Assembly (NCBI GenBank): GCA_037976565.1
Contig: CP137684.1
Location: 16,895,243-16,959,242 of the forward strand
From: Mesocentrotus franciscanus
Lineage: Eukaryota > Echinodermata > Echinoidea > Camarodonta > Strongylocentrotidae
DNA length: 64,000 bases
Direction of reading: 5' to 3'
Below the pieces are notes generated by a model. That model made no database searches. It saw only the letters and a program-made list of their open reading frames with translations, and had not been told where the DNA came from. Each line of letters begins with the position of its first letter. Position 1 is the stretch's first letter. Positions 54,542 through 64,000 of this stretch are shown one piece after another. The position numbers were made by a program, and so were the translations under genes.

Positions 54542-54583
54542 CTTGGCAAATCAATTGACTCAGTCACAGGAACAAGCCAGGAT
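52973..54583 (-). CDS. NLR exon A: candidate N-terminal exon with 11-residue repeats
   Basis: Acceptor at 54583 (TTTTCTTCCAG before ATCC), in-frame TGA upstream, then ATG at 54541 in good context (AAG before ATG). It codes for 523 residues to a GTGGGT donor in phase 0; the ORF itself would run on to 52832. Residues about 15-55 are very basic and charged (KERRERLLKERIRRLK), probably helical. From about residue 95 to 290 there are some 18 copies of an 11-residue unit resembling SIKDLITPNDS, partly coded by 33-bp DNA repeats. The rest is polar and Ser/Thr/Asp-rich. No family recognised and no signal peptide. The phase fits exon B 3.2 kb downstream, which would place this protein upstream of a 2A site. 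It could instead be a separate gene, or belong to another transcript; the splice is inferred. Confidence 0.6.
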
Positions 54584-54799
54584 CTGGAAGAAAATAATGG
54601 TAGGGGGGCCGAATGAACAATAGCAATGGTAATGTCCACACTTATACAGTAACATATTCATGGAAAAAAGTCAACTGAAAGTGCAATTAAATAACAAGAA
54701 AATGAGAATAGCCCACATTGCTTTAAATTCTTCAAACTATCTAGTATGTTTTGTTTCGCATAAGTAATGACTGGAAAAAAGTATAGTAGTAGTAGTAGT

Positions 54800-55225
54800 C
54801 AGTGGCGAGGTTTTCCAATAGGGGGGCCTAAAATGTGGAAATTGCGCCGACCGAGATTTCGATCGCTCAGTGGGGGAGGGGGGTAGTGAGCACTAATTTT
54901 TGTTTTGTTCCTTTTTGCCCCGGAAATGTGAAAATCGCGCCGACCGATATTTCGCCCAGTTGGGGGATGAGGAGGTGGGGTAGTGAGCACTAATTTGTTT
55001 GTTTTGTTTTGCCCCCGGAAATGTGAAAATCGCGCAGACCAATATATCCAAATTATTTCGGTTAGGTGGGGCAAGTGTGAGCACTAAGTTTAAATTTTAT
55101 CCCCCGGAAAATTAAAAATAGCGAAGACCGTTATTTTTGCTCAGTGTGGGGAGGGCAAGTGTGACGACTAAGTTTTTTTTTTAATATTTAAAAAATACTG
55201 GTTACAATCATCAGGCCCCCGTGTG
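54800..55225. repeat. Tandem repeat of about 95 bp, four units
   Basis: Units contain GGAAATGTGAAAATCGCGCC, GACCGATATTTCG and GGTAGTGAGCACTAA. Bounded by GTGGCGAGGTTTTCC and GGATCCACGCCTGG, suggesting an enclosing MITE. Confidence 0.65.
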
Positions 55226-55319
55226 GATCCACGCCTGGTAGTTGTAGTATGAGAAGTAGTTATAGTAGTAGTAATAGTAATAGTAGGAGTAACTAGTTAA
55301 TAGTAGTAGAAGTAGTTAA

Positions 55320-56470
55320 TTTTGCCATGTTTGCACTGCTGTTAAGCTGTTTGGATGGTGGATATTGAAGGCTGCCCCCAAGCCCCCTGGAGGGCATACA
55401 TGTATACCCTATTTGAACAACCTTAGAAATCCCTTGCCTAAGGATGATTCGTTCCAAGTTTTGTGAAAATCTGGCTACCGGTATGCATTTTTTTTTAGAT
55501 GAAGTCAAAAATGTAAACCAGAGGGGATTTGGGGAAGGGATGCTACTCCCAGTAGGGGGCTCGCACAAAAAGGTACCTAACTCCTTGGCACCAGGGACAT
55601 ACCATTTATTGAAACAGTAGAGCAATTTAAGAGTGCTGCTCCCAAGTGCCCTGCAGGGGCAGGTATGAAGTTGGGTCTTCTTCATATAAAAGTGATTCCT
55701 ACAATGTGGCCAGAATCCATACCAACATTTTGGTATAAGTCAAATCTACACTTCATGATCTATCAGAATATGAAATAAAAAATGAGGGTAACCAAGCATT
55801 TTGAAGAGATATCCTTCATTCAAATGGAACAAATTCTGCCATTTTTTGACAGTTTTCAAGATTCGCGCATGCACATATTTTTAAGCATGTCGTGCTCGCA
55901 TTGCTGTTTACATGGTTGATATTTAAGGCTGCTGCCAAGCCCCGTTGGGGGCATATGCCCCATTTGACCAACTTTAGACCTCCCTTTCCTGCAGGTAATT
56001 CCTACTACTAATTTTGGATGGAATCCAGGCATGGGCTTCAAGAAGAAGTAGAAAATGTGCAAGTACTACCAATTAGGAACTTTGGGGAGGGGGTGCGCTG
56101 CCCCCAGGCCCCCTTGAAGGTACATACCCCAGTTGAAGAACCTTAGATCTCCCTTGCCTAAGGATGATTCCTACCAAGTTTGGTTAAAATCTGACCATGC
56201 ATCTTTTTTATCTGAAGAAATCGAAAATGTAAACCAGAGGGCGTTTTTTTTAAGGGGGGGGGGGCAGGTCGGATGGGTGCTAATCCCAAACCCCCTTGGG
56301 GGCATGATATATATACCCCATTTGAACAACTTCAACTTCAATCTCCCGTGCCCAAGGATGATTCCTACCAAGTTTGATTAAAATCCAGCCATGCATTTTT
56401 CAGAAGAAATTGAAATTGTAAAAAGTTTATGAACGTAAAAAAAAGATCACAATAGCTTATTAGAGACTTT
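55320..56470. repeat. Degenerate interspersed/tandem repeat, four to five units
   Basis: Units share CCTTGCCTAAGGATGATTCC, ACCAAGTTTG, AAAATCTGGC, ATGCATTTTT and GTAAACCAGAGGG. Spacing is irregular (about 190-300 bp). Confidence 0.6.
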
Positions 56471-56639
56471 GGCTCAGGTGAGCTAAAAATTGGATTGTCT
56501 CCCTAAGGTAATACTATAACTGTGTTTGAATCTCACACCCCAAGAAGTTCTTGATATAGTGTGATAACAAGTTTAATACCGTTATTTTCAAAATTGACCT
56601 CTATGACTTTCGACATTGGACCATATACTTACCGCTTTA

Positions 56640-57350
56640 ATTGGTTATAGGACAATTACCTCCTGGACAATCATCCCCCAGCCAATTACCAGCGGGACAA
56701 TAACCCACCCCCCCCCCGGAAAATTGCCCCTCAGATAATTCCACCCCCTCCCCGAGGACAATCGCCAACTTATTATCAGGGTGGACTTCCCCTATTGATA
56801 ATAAACGGGGGGATTTTCAGGGGGTATAATTGTCCTAGGGGTGGTTGTCCTTGGTTGTCCTGGGGGTAATTGTCTATGGGGCTAATACTTGACCTTTGAC
56901 CTTAGACCTACTAATACTCCAAAACCTAATCAGATCGTCTTACTATATGCTGATATATTGTCACCAAGTTTGAAGATCATACCTTGAGTGGTTCTTAATG
57001 AGATATCGTGATAACAAGTATAATACAGAGATTGGCCCCTATGAGCTTTGACTTTTGACCTGCCCCACAATCTATAACCAGATTGTTTTCCTATCATAAT
57101 ACACACTGTCACAAGGTTTGAAATTCATACCTCAAGTGGTTCTTGAGATATTGCATACCCCCAAATCTAACCAGATGTCTTCCTACATTAGTTTATACTG
57201 TTATCAAGTTTGCATGAAGTTCATACTTTGAGTAGTTCTTGAGATATTGCGATAATAAGGATAAAACCTGTAATTTCAGAGATTGACCCCTGTGACCTTG
57301 GATCTACATGTACATATATCCCACAATTCAATCAAATTGTCTTCCTATGG
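56640..57350. repeat. GGGGTAATTGTCC repeat followed by TGACCTTTGACC monomers
   Basis: 56645-56885 relates to 51320-51745. Then three to four monomers with TTGACCTTTGACC, AAACCTAATCAGAT and GTGGTTCTTGAGATATTGC. Probably a decayed Helentron-like element whose ends I could not define. Confidence 0.5.
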
Positions 57351-57381
57351 TGAAACACAAACAAAAAACACAAAACATATA

Positions 57382-58280
57382 GGCCCGTATTCTGAAGTCA
57401 TGTCTAACTTAGTCATGTCTAAAGTTAAACAACTGTTTACAGGTGTAGTTAGACACGACTTAAACACGAGGTCGCGTCTAAGTCCTGTCTAACTAAATTT
57501 CGTATTCTGAAGTCGTGTCTAAGTCGCGTCTAACTAAACAACTGTTTAAGTCCCGTCTAAGTCGTGTTTAACTACGAAGTGGTGTTTAACTTTAGTCACG
57601 ACTTCTGCGCATGCCCAGTAGGCGTTAATTCTGACATTTTTGCAGAGGATAGACCGAATGCGCATGCGTGTGCGCACCGGATAACGTGCACAGCTTTGCT
57701 GCCATGGTGATGTGATCGTGATATCGATATCGACTGCATGTACTGTGTACACGTACACACGTATTGCACTGCACTGCACTGTGTATGTACGTACTGGCGC
57801 ACAGTACAAACACAGTTCACTAATAATATCAGTGAGTCAGTGCTCGGAAGATCCAGAAAAGAAACTTCTCTAACAGAATGGATAGTTTAGTATAGATTAT
57901 GGAATTTCCAAGATGTCACCATTAGATAAGAATATTTAATATTATCGAGAAAAAAATATATGGCTCCGCGAGAAAAATCCTGCAAAACGTATTTGAAATT
58001 TTAGAGGGTGCATGTACCATCGTTCTCCCCTGCAAGTTCGGGGTCAGCAAATAGAGTGTACGTTGAAAAGCAGCAGAATCGCGCTCTTAAACAGGACTTA
58101 AACAACCCCTCGCAGTTGTCTAAAGTTAAACAAGACTTAGACAGGACTTGGCGTTTAACTTGACTTAACCACGACTTCAGAATACAAAAAAGTTAGACAC
58201 GACTTCGTGTCTAAAGTTAGACGGGACTTAGACAGGACTAATTTAGACAACTGGTTAGACACGACTTCAGAATACGGGCC
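57382..58280. mobile_element. Foldback element, 899 bp, GTCTAACT-rich arms
   Basis: GGCCCGTATTCTGAAGTC at 57382 and its complement ending at 58280. Both arms carry repeated TTAGACACGACTT / AAGTCGTGTCTAA motifs around a unique core. Confidence 0.75.
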
Positions 58281-58310
58281 AATGGCTCCGGCACGGCCGG
58301 CCTGCGTAAT

Positions 58311-58722
58311 TTTTTTTTACACGCTAGCCTGGCCATTTCTGTGATAAATACCATGGAAGCGACTGATATTAGCCTACATGCGAGGTGTATTTAATATACA
58401 CATGTACATCATGCATGGCAATCATCAGATGAAGACCTAATAGCTGGCCCTTGTAAACGAGACGGTCATCGCAGCCATCGGGCGATGGAATTCAAGAACT
58501 TAATTTAATTTAATTTAATTTAGGAACTTTATATTAATCTTGATCTAAGGAGACACGAACGAACGACCAGCTATTATATCGAGCAACAAGTCCACCCCAT
58601 AGAGCTATATAGCTCTTTGGTCCACCCGCACACTAACTGCGTGCATGCCTATGTGTAGGCTTTCCCACCAGCGCACTTTTACGAGTATTACGGCGAAAAT
58701 GGCCAGGCTAGCGTGTAAAAAA
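58311..58722. mobile_element. MITE with ACACGCTAGCCTGGCCATTT termini
   Basis: ACACGCTAGCCTGGCCATTT near 58319-58338 and its complement at 58697-58716; each end has an adjoining T/A run. Includes a TTTAATTTAATTTAATT microsatellite near 58503. Confidence 0.7.
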
Positions 58723-58913
58723 TATCCCCCTCGTATGCGAAGATGCGGTCTGATTGCAACTGAAGGTTCATGAATTATGCATTAGTTATCTGGGCGAAGA
58801 AGTGGAAGAGTGATGTTTATTCATGAGTCACTACACTAAATCAACTAGTCTACTTTCGGAGGAAATGAGACTGTAATAACTTTTTCTTCTACGAAATCCG
58901 TTAGTTCCTAGTT

Positions 58914-59184
58914 AGGCCAGATAACAAAAATGAAGTGTTTCTCGTCACCGCCCGCCTCCTTTTTGGCCGCCGTCTCCTTTAAAAAAAATACTATTTACTA
59001 TTCAGGAGAAAAAGAAAAAAAAGCCTGTGATATCCATTTTGTTTAAATAGCTTCTAAAGTGAAACAATTTGTTTTGTCATACACTGCATCAGTATACTAG
59101 CTCACATAGCACAATATCTGTGAATAAATAGGCTTGGCCAGCTATAATTACGGACGAGAAACACGTTATTTTTGTTATTTGGCC
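58914..59184. repeat. Foldback repeat of about 270 bp
   Basis: GGCCAGATAACAAAAATGAA at 58914 pairs with the complement region ending TTGTTATTTGGCC at 59184; GTTTCTCGTC and GACGAGAAAC also pair. Confidence 0.65.
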
Positions 59185-59948
59185 TTGGATCACTTCTTCT
59201 TTTATTGAAGATATTTCTGATATGCAAAAATTATAATGTGATAAAACCTTAATACCATATGGACGTAGTATTCATCGGTTAAGATCTCAAAGACTAACTA
59301 TTTATAGCGCTTATCACTCGAAAAATGTGAAAGTCTATAGCCTGTGTAGCCTAGGCCTAAGCTTGTCTTGGAATCTTGTCCCCGGCCGCCCCCCCCCCTT
59401 TTTTTTCCATTTCTTCTTGTTCATTTTCTTGTCCCGACTTTTTGGAATCTTGTTCTTCATTCATATTCTTCTTCCTTTTCTTTACCTCTGAATATGGCCT
59501 AATTTTGTTTTGACTGCTTTTTGTGTGATGTACATGTAATATTATGTGTAATTTTATTTGATTAAACATGCGTGTATTCACATTTGATGACATGCGTGTA
59601 TTCATATTTGCTTAGTTACCTTCATGAATGACATGTGTGTTATAGCTATAGTACTAAAGGTCTTTAATTTAAGGTTATCTTTAGAGGTTCACCTGGTAAT
59701 TGTGATTGATTTGTAATGTGGTATTCTCATCTTCTGGATAAGTGAATGAGATGAACAAGTACTTTGGAACATTCTTTTGTTGTCATTAAGCCATGCATGC
59801 ATTCATTCTGTTATACATCATGTGTAAGTATAACACAATGTTGTACATAATGACGTGGGAGGAGCACAAAACAAAATGAGTGGAACTTTTGTTTTCTGCA
59901 ACTAACACTCAACATTGATTACATTACGTTAGGTCTGCAAAACTGTTC
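59185..59948. other. Spacer, nothing recognised
   Basis: AT-rich with a short CT-rich tract near 59400. Confidence 0.35.
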
Positions 59949-59954
59949 AATATA

Positions 59955-60018
<64 letters not shown>

Positions 60019-60032
60019 ATTATATATATATA

Positions 60033-60084
<52 letters not shown>

Positions 60085-60090
60085 TGTATA
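59949..60090. repeat. Long (AT)n tract, about 140 bp
   Basis: Nearly pure AT dinucleotide with a few interruptions; able to extrude as a cruciform. Confidence 0.95.
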
Positions 60091-60339
60091 TTTTTAAATT
60101 GGTTGCTTATTAATACACGACTGTCATTTGCTACCTGCATTGACCGGGGTGATTGTCCAGGGGGTAATTGTCCCGAGTAATTGTCCCGCTCCCTGGCTGA
60201 GTTGCCGCTAAATATTTTCTAACAAATTCCCCCCCCCCCCTCTTGTTGCCGGCTGGATCCGCCCCTGTGTGACGCTACATAAAAATGGTACCATATCAGA
60301 GTGCCGTCTTTTGTCATCAAATATAGTTCAAATAGCATT

Positions 60340-60820
60340 GTAGCAGGCGCGGATCCAGGGGGGAGGCCGAGCGGGCCTTGGCCCCCAAAAAAAGAGAGAG
60401 AGAGAAGGAAAAGAAGAGAAAGAAGGAAGAAGAAAAAGGGAAAAGAAGCAGGTCGGGGAGGGGCCGAAAGGGCCTTGCCTCCTAGGCTGTTGCCTCCCCC
60501 AGTAAAAAAATAAGAGAGAAGGAAGGAAAGGGAAAGAAAAAGGAAAAGAGGAGATAAAGGGAAGGAAAAAAGAGGAAGAAGAAAAGAAAAGAAGGGGATA
60601 TCAGTTGCAATTTTCCCGCCAAGTTGTGGATCGGGGGGGGGGGCCTGCCTCTAACCCCCCCCCCCCAAAAAAAAAGAGAAGGAAGGGAAAGGGAACAAAA
60701 AAGACGAAGAAGAAAAGAAAAGGGTGAAAAGAAGGGGAGATCAGTTGCGATTAATTCCGCCAACAACGTGTGGATCGGGGAGGGGGGTCTAAAGGCCCCT
60801 GCGCCCCCCCTACAGCAAAC
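60340..60820. repeat. Purine-rich repeat, three units
   Basis: Units of GGATCNGGGGGGGG followed by long AGAGAGAAGGAAA-type purine tracts and a GATCAGTTGC motif. The first begins GGCGCGGATCCAGGGG, a MITE-like terminus. Confidence 0.6.
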
Positions 60821-60864
60821 CTAAAAGAGAGAGAAAAGGGAAAGGGACACTTGCTGAAATGACA

Positions 60865-61055
60865 CAATTTTTCGAGTTTTTTCCTCACTTTTTAGTAAAT
60901 TATATTTTTTATGCGTTTGTTGGAAAATAACAAATTCCTAAATTTACAGTCAGGCAAGAAATTTCCGAGTTTTTCTTCACTTTTTAGTAAATTATACTTT
61001 TTATGCGTTTGTTGGAAAAAACAAATTCCTAAATTTACAGTCAGGCAAGAAATAT
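60865..61055. repeat. Tandem duplication, two units of about 94 bp
   Basis: CACTTTTTAGTAAATTATA, TTTTATGCGTTTGTTGGAAA and AATTTACAGTCAGGCAAGAA each occur twice. Confidence 0.8.
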
Positions 61056-61753
61056 GCTTATTTAGAGGCCTACATGTCAGGGCCCGCGGAACTGCGGGGA
61101 TCGAGGGCCTCGAGCCCCCAACTTTTTTGAAAAAGTATATTAAAGAAAATTAGAAAGAAAGAATAGTGACCTGCCAGTGTCACAAAATAATGGGGTATCA
61201 AAATATGCTCATCTGACCGTGATTAAATGCCTAAAACCCTGAGCTTCCGGGGCTCTGCCCCTTGATTCCACCTAGGGATCTAAGGCGGCCCCTGGATGCT
61301 CATCTGACGGTAATTTAATGCCTAAAACCCTGAGCTTCTGGGGACTCCGCCCCCTGGACCCCACACCAATTATTGTCTTGCCAGTGTCACAAATAAGGTA
61401 TCAAAATAGGCTCATCTGACAGTAATTAAACGCCTAAAACACCTGAGCTTCTGGGCCTCCGCCCCCTGGACCCGACGCTAAATAGTGTCCTGCTTCTGTC
61501 AATAAGGTATAACAAAAATGCTCATCTGACCGTAATTAAACGCATAAAACCCCTGTGCTTCCGGGGGCTCTGCCCTGGACCCAACCAAGGGCCCCAAGGC
61601 GGGCCCCTGGATACTCACCTGACTGTAATTTAATGCCTAAAACCCTTGAGCTTCCGGGGGCTTCGCCCCCTGGACCCCTCGCCATTTAGTGACCTGCGAG
61701 TGTCACAAATAAGGTATCAAAACCGTAATCTAACAAGTGAAACGCTCTCGGCG

Positions 61754-62470
61754 GTCTCGCCTGCATTACGCAATTCGATATGATGAAAAATTGAGGTAGG
61801 GACATTATTGATGAAATCCTCTGAATCTAATCAGCATTTTGAAGTGAATATTGACTAAGAATATGCAGACCTGAAATGACATTTGACCTTGACTTTGTCA
61901 CCTAAAAGACTAATCACATGATTGGTGATACTTGATAACCCTTACGTTCAAGTTTCATGGAATAGGAATGTATACTTTCAAAATTACGATAAAAATTCAA
62001 GATCTTAACGTGATGCCACAACATAGTCTAAGTTTGATGACTGGAAATGACCTTTGACCTTGACTTAGTGACCTGAAATTCAACTCACATGATTGGGGAT
62101 ACTTGATATGCCTTTAGTCTAAGTTTCATTGAATAATAACTTATACTTTCAAAATTATATTAAAATTCAAAAACTTAACCTCAGGTTAAGTTTTTGATGA
62201 TGATGCCACAACATGGTCTAAGTTTGTTGACCTTAAATGACCTTTGACCTTGACTTTGTGACCTGAAATTCTCCTCACATGATCGGGATACTTGATTACC
62301 CTTTAGTCCAAGTTTCATTGAATAAGAACTTATACTTTCAAAATTATATTAAAATTCTAAAACTTAACCTTGGTTAAGTTTTTGATGTTGACGCCGCCGC
62401 CGTCGCCGCCGCCGCCACCGGAAAAGCGGCGCCTATGTCTCGCTTTTTGCTACGCAGGCGAGACAAAAAC
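61754..62470 (+). mobile_element. Helentron/pearl-like element F
   Basis: GTCTCGCCTGC at 61754-61764 and its exact complement at 62454-62464 in a 3' hairpin, then AAAAA. Three monomers with ATGACCTTTGACCTTGACTT, then a (GCC)n tract at 62392-62420. Inserted in the satellite-like array. Confidence 0.8.
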
Positions 62471-62740
62471 CCCTGAGCTTCCGGGGGCTCCGCCCTTTCG
62501 ACTCCACAAGGGGTCCTGAGGCGGCCCTGAATACTTAACTGACCGTTATAAAATGCCTAAAACCCCTGAGCTTCTGGCCCCCCTGGACACCACGCCAATG
62601 AGTGACCTGCCAGTGTCATGAATTAAGGTATCAAAATATGCTCATCTGGCCGTAATTAAATGCCCATATCCCTGAGCTTCCAGGGCCTCCGCCCTTGATC
62701 CCCGCCGGCGCTTTGCCCCTAGACCCCACGCCAATTTATG

Positions 62741-63674
62741 CTACGCTCTACTTGATCACAAATACTTTAGCGTCCCCGACCCACTTTGAAAAACGTTCAG
62801 TGGGGCCTGAGGTGAGAGTGGGGAGATGCAGATTTTTGTCTGCCCCCCAAAAAAAAACCGTTTTTGCTCATTACGCCACTGCTGGTCACCATTACGTACA
62901 AATATTTGGCTCGCATAATTTCAAATTTGGGCCGCCCCTAAGAAATCCTGGATCCGCGCCTGCCTGATGCAAGTCAGTTGGATCATGTGGTCTAAAAACG
63001 AAACCAGAGAAAAATACACATAATTAGAGAACTAGAGCTAATCATGATCTCATCATCGTTATCCTTTTTTCCGCTCTAGTTAGCTCGATCTTTAGAAAAA
63101 ACATGTTACAATTATTTTGCTTTTGTCCCCTTTTAGTCTTCCTCTGCTAAATTACGCGCAAGATTTCTCGCCACATTGCCTGTTCTTTCTTTTGTATTCG
63201 CTTAACAGAACTCAACAGCGAGGTGAGGTGAAAAACACCTCTTCATGAATAGATCTTTGTTCAATGGTTTTCTTTTTCCGCCCTAGTTAGCTCGATCTTT
63301 AGAAAAAAGAAAACGTCATGATTTTTTTCTTGTCCCCTACTGTTATTCTTTCCTTTAAAAAAAATGCGTTTCATAATCTCGATACAGTTCCTGTTGTCTC
63401 TTTTAAAAGGTGTTTTCTTTTCAGTCCTTTTTATCCTTCTTCTCCGTAGTCCGTCAAACCTTCAATATATCCATACAAACTACTTTACTTTATCGTTCGC
63501 CTTTTAAAAGATCTATTAGAATTTGACGTTTTATAAAGAATAAGAATCAAAACATGATTGATATGTTTTTCGTATTTCCGATGGTGAGAAAAGGGTTCAG
63601 TAATGTTTCTGAAAATGGAATAGGGTGCGTAATTGCGAAAACGAGAAAGGGTTCATAAGTCCAAATTAAAATGT
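62741..63674. other. Unassigned sequence with a short internal duplication
   Basis: TAGTTAGCTCGATCTTTAGA occurs near 63078 and again near 63285. No gene seen. Confidence 0.4.
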
Positions 63675-64000
63675 AAAACGTTTATGACTGACTGTAATTT
63701 AATGCCTAAAACCCTTGAGCTTCCGGGGGTTCGCCCTGGACCCTCGCCATTTAGTGACCTGCGAGTGTCACAAATAAGGTATCAAAATATGTTCATCTGA
63801 CCGTAATTAAATGTCTAAAACCCCTGAGCTTCCGGGCTCCGCCCTTTCGACTCCACCAGGGGTCCTGAGGCGGCCCTGAATACTTAACTGACCGTTATAA
63901 AATGGCTAAAACCCCTGAGCTTCTGGGGGCTCCCCCCCCCCTTGGACACCACGCCAATTAGTGACCTGCGAGTGTCACAAATAAGGTATCTAGATATGCT

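Larger units (their letters stand above)
61150..64000. repeat. Satellite-like array of about 130-bp units, interrupted
   Basis: Units contain GTGACCTGCCAGTGTCACAA, AAGGTATCAAAATATGCTC, ATCTGACCGTAATTAAATGC and CCCTGAGCTTCCGGGGGCTC. Present at 61150-61735, 62465-62740 and 63675-64000 (running off the right edge). Split by element F and by unrelated sequence at 62741-63674. Confidence 0.8.

Noticed and set aside
54601..64000. A second host gene
   Set aside because: No exon with domain, splice and phase support was found; all longer ORFs fall in repeats.

Overview
The window is eukaryotic, repeat-rich and intron-rich, and reads as a marine deuterostome, most likely an echinoderm. Evidence: (i) a Death-NACHT-LRR innate immune receptor (NLR) of the kind expanded in sea urchins, carrying a 2A-like translational recoding peptide near its N-terminus, as reported for purple sea urchin NLRs; (ii) Gypsy LTR elements, L2/CR1-type LINEs and Helentron/pearl-like elements. 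The exact species cannot be named from the sequence.

One host gene dominates. An NLR gene runs on the minus strand from about 54.6 kb to beyond the left edge. Eleven exons can be placed by splice sites and reading phase: A 52973-54583 (repeat-rich N-terminal ORF), B 49667-49812 (2A peptide), C 48216-48490 (Death domain), D 45332-45364 (11-codon linker), E 42464-44067 (NACHT), F-I 40643-33323 (LRR region), J 3489-3659 and K 272-442 (near-identical LRR exons in a tandem duplication). All ten junctions keep the frame: 4794 nt, 1598 codons, no stop. If exon A is really spliced to B, the 2A site would release a 568-residue 11-mer-repeat protein from the NLR proper. The intron between exons I and J is 29.7 kb and holds most of the transposons.

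Layout. 0-4.1 kb: duplicated LRR exons with a Helentron-like satellite element between them. 6.1-19.6 kb: a degenerate LINE (minus strand) split in its RT by a young, nearly intact Gypsy element (7777-16943, TSD ATAT, LTRs differing by two small indels). 20.9-32.2 kb: a second LINE fragment cut into four pieces by a deleted short-LTR Gypsy element (21228-25060, TSD CTGAT) and two Harbinger-like foldback elements (TSDs TAA and TTA). The first foldback contains a 5-kb piggyBac-like element (TSD TTAA), which contains a large palindrome, which contains a hAT-like MITE (TSD CTACCAAG). 32.7-50.7 kb: NLR exons interspersed with Helentron-like elements and MITEs, two of which abut NLR splice sites. 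54.6-64 kb: no recognised gene; foldback elements, poly-purine repeats, a long (AT)n tract and a satellite-like array of about 130 bp period.

Most notable: the 2A-NLR gene model; a 42-nt tRNA-Leu-derived segment trapped in a rearranged 5' LTR; five hairpins with an identical TAAGTC loop but different stems in the Gypsy 3' region; and six Helentron-like elements with at least four different terminal sequences that share the motif TGACCTTTGACC.
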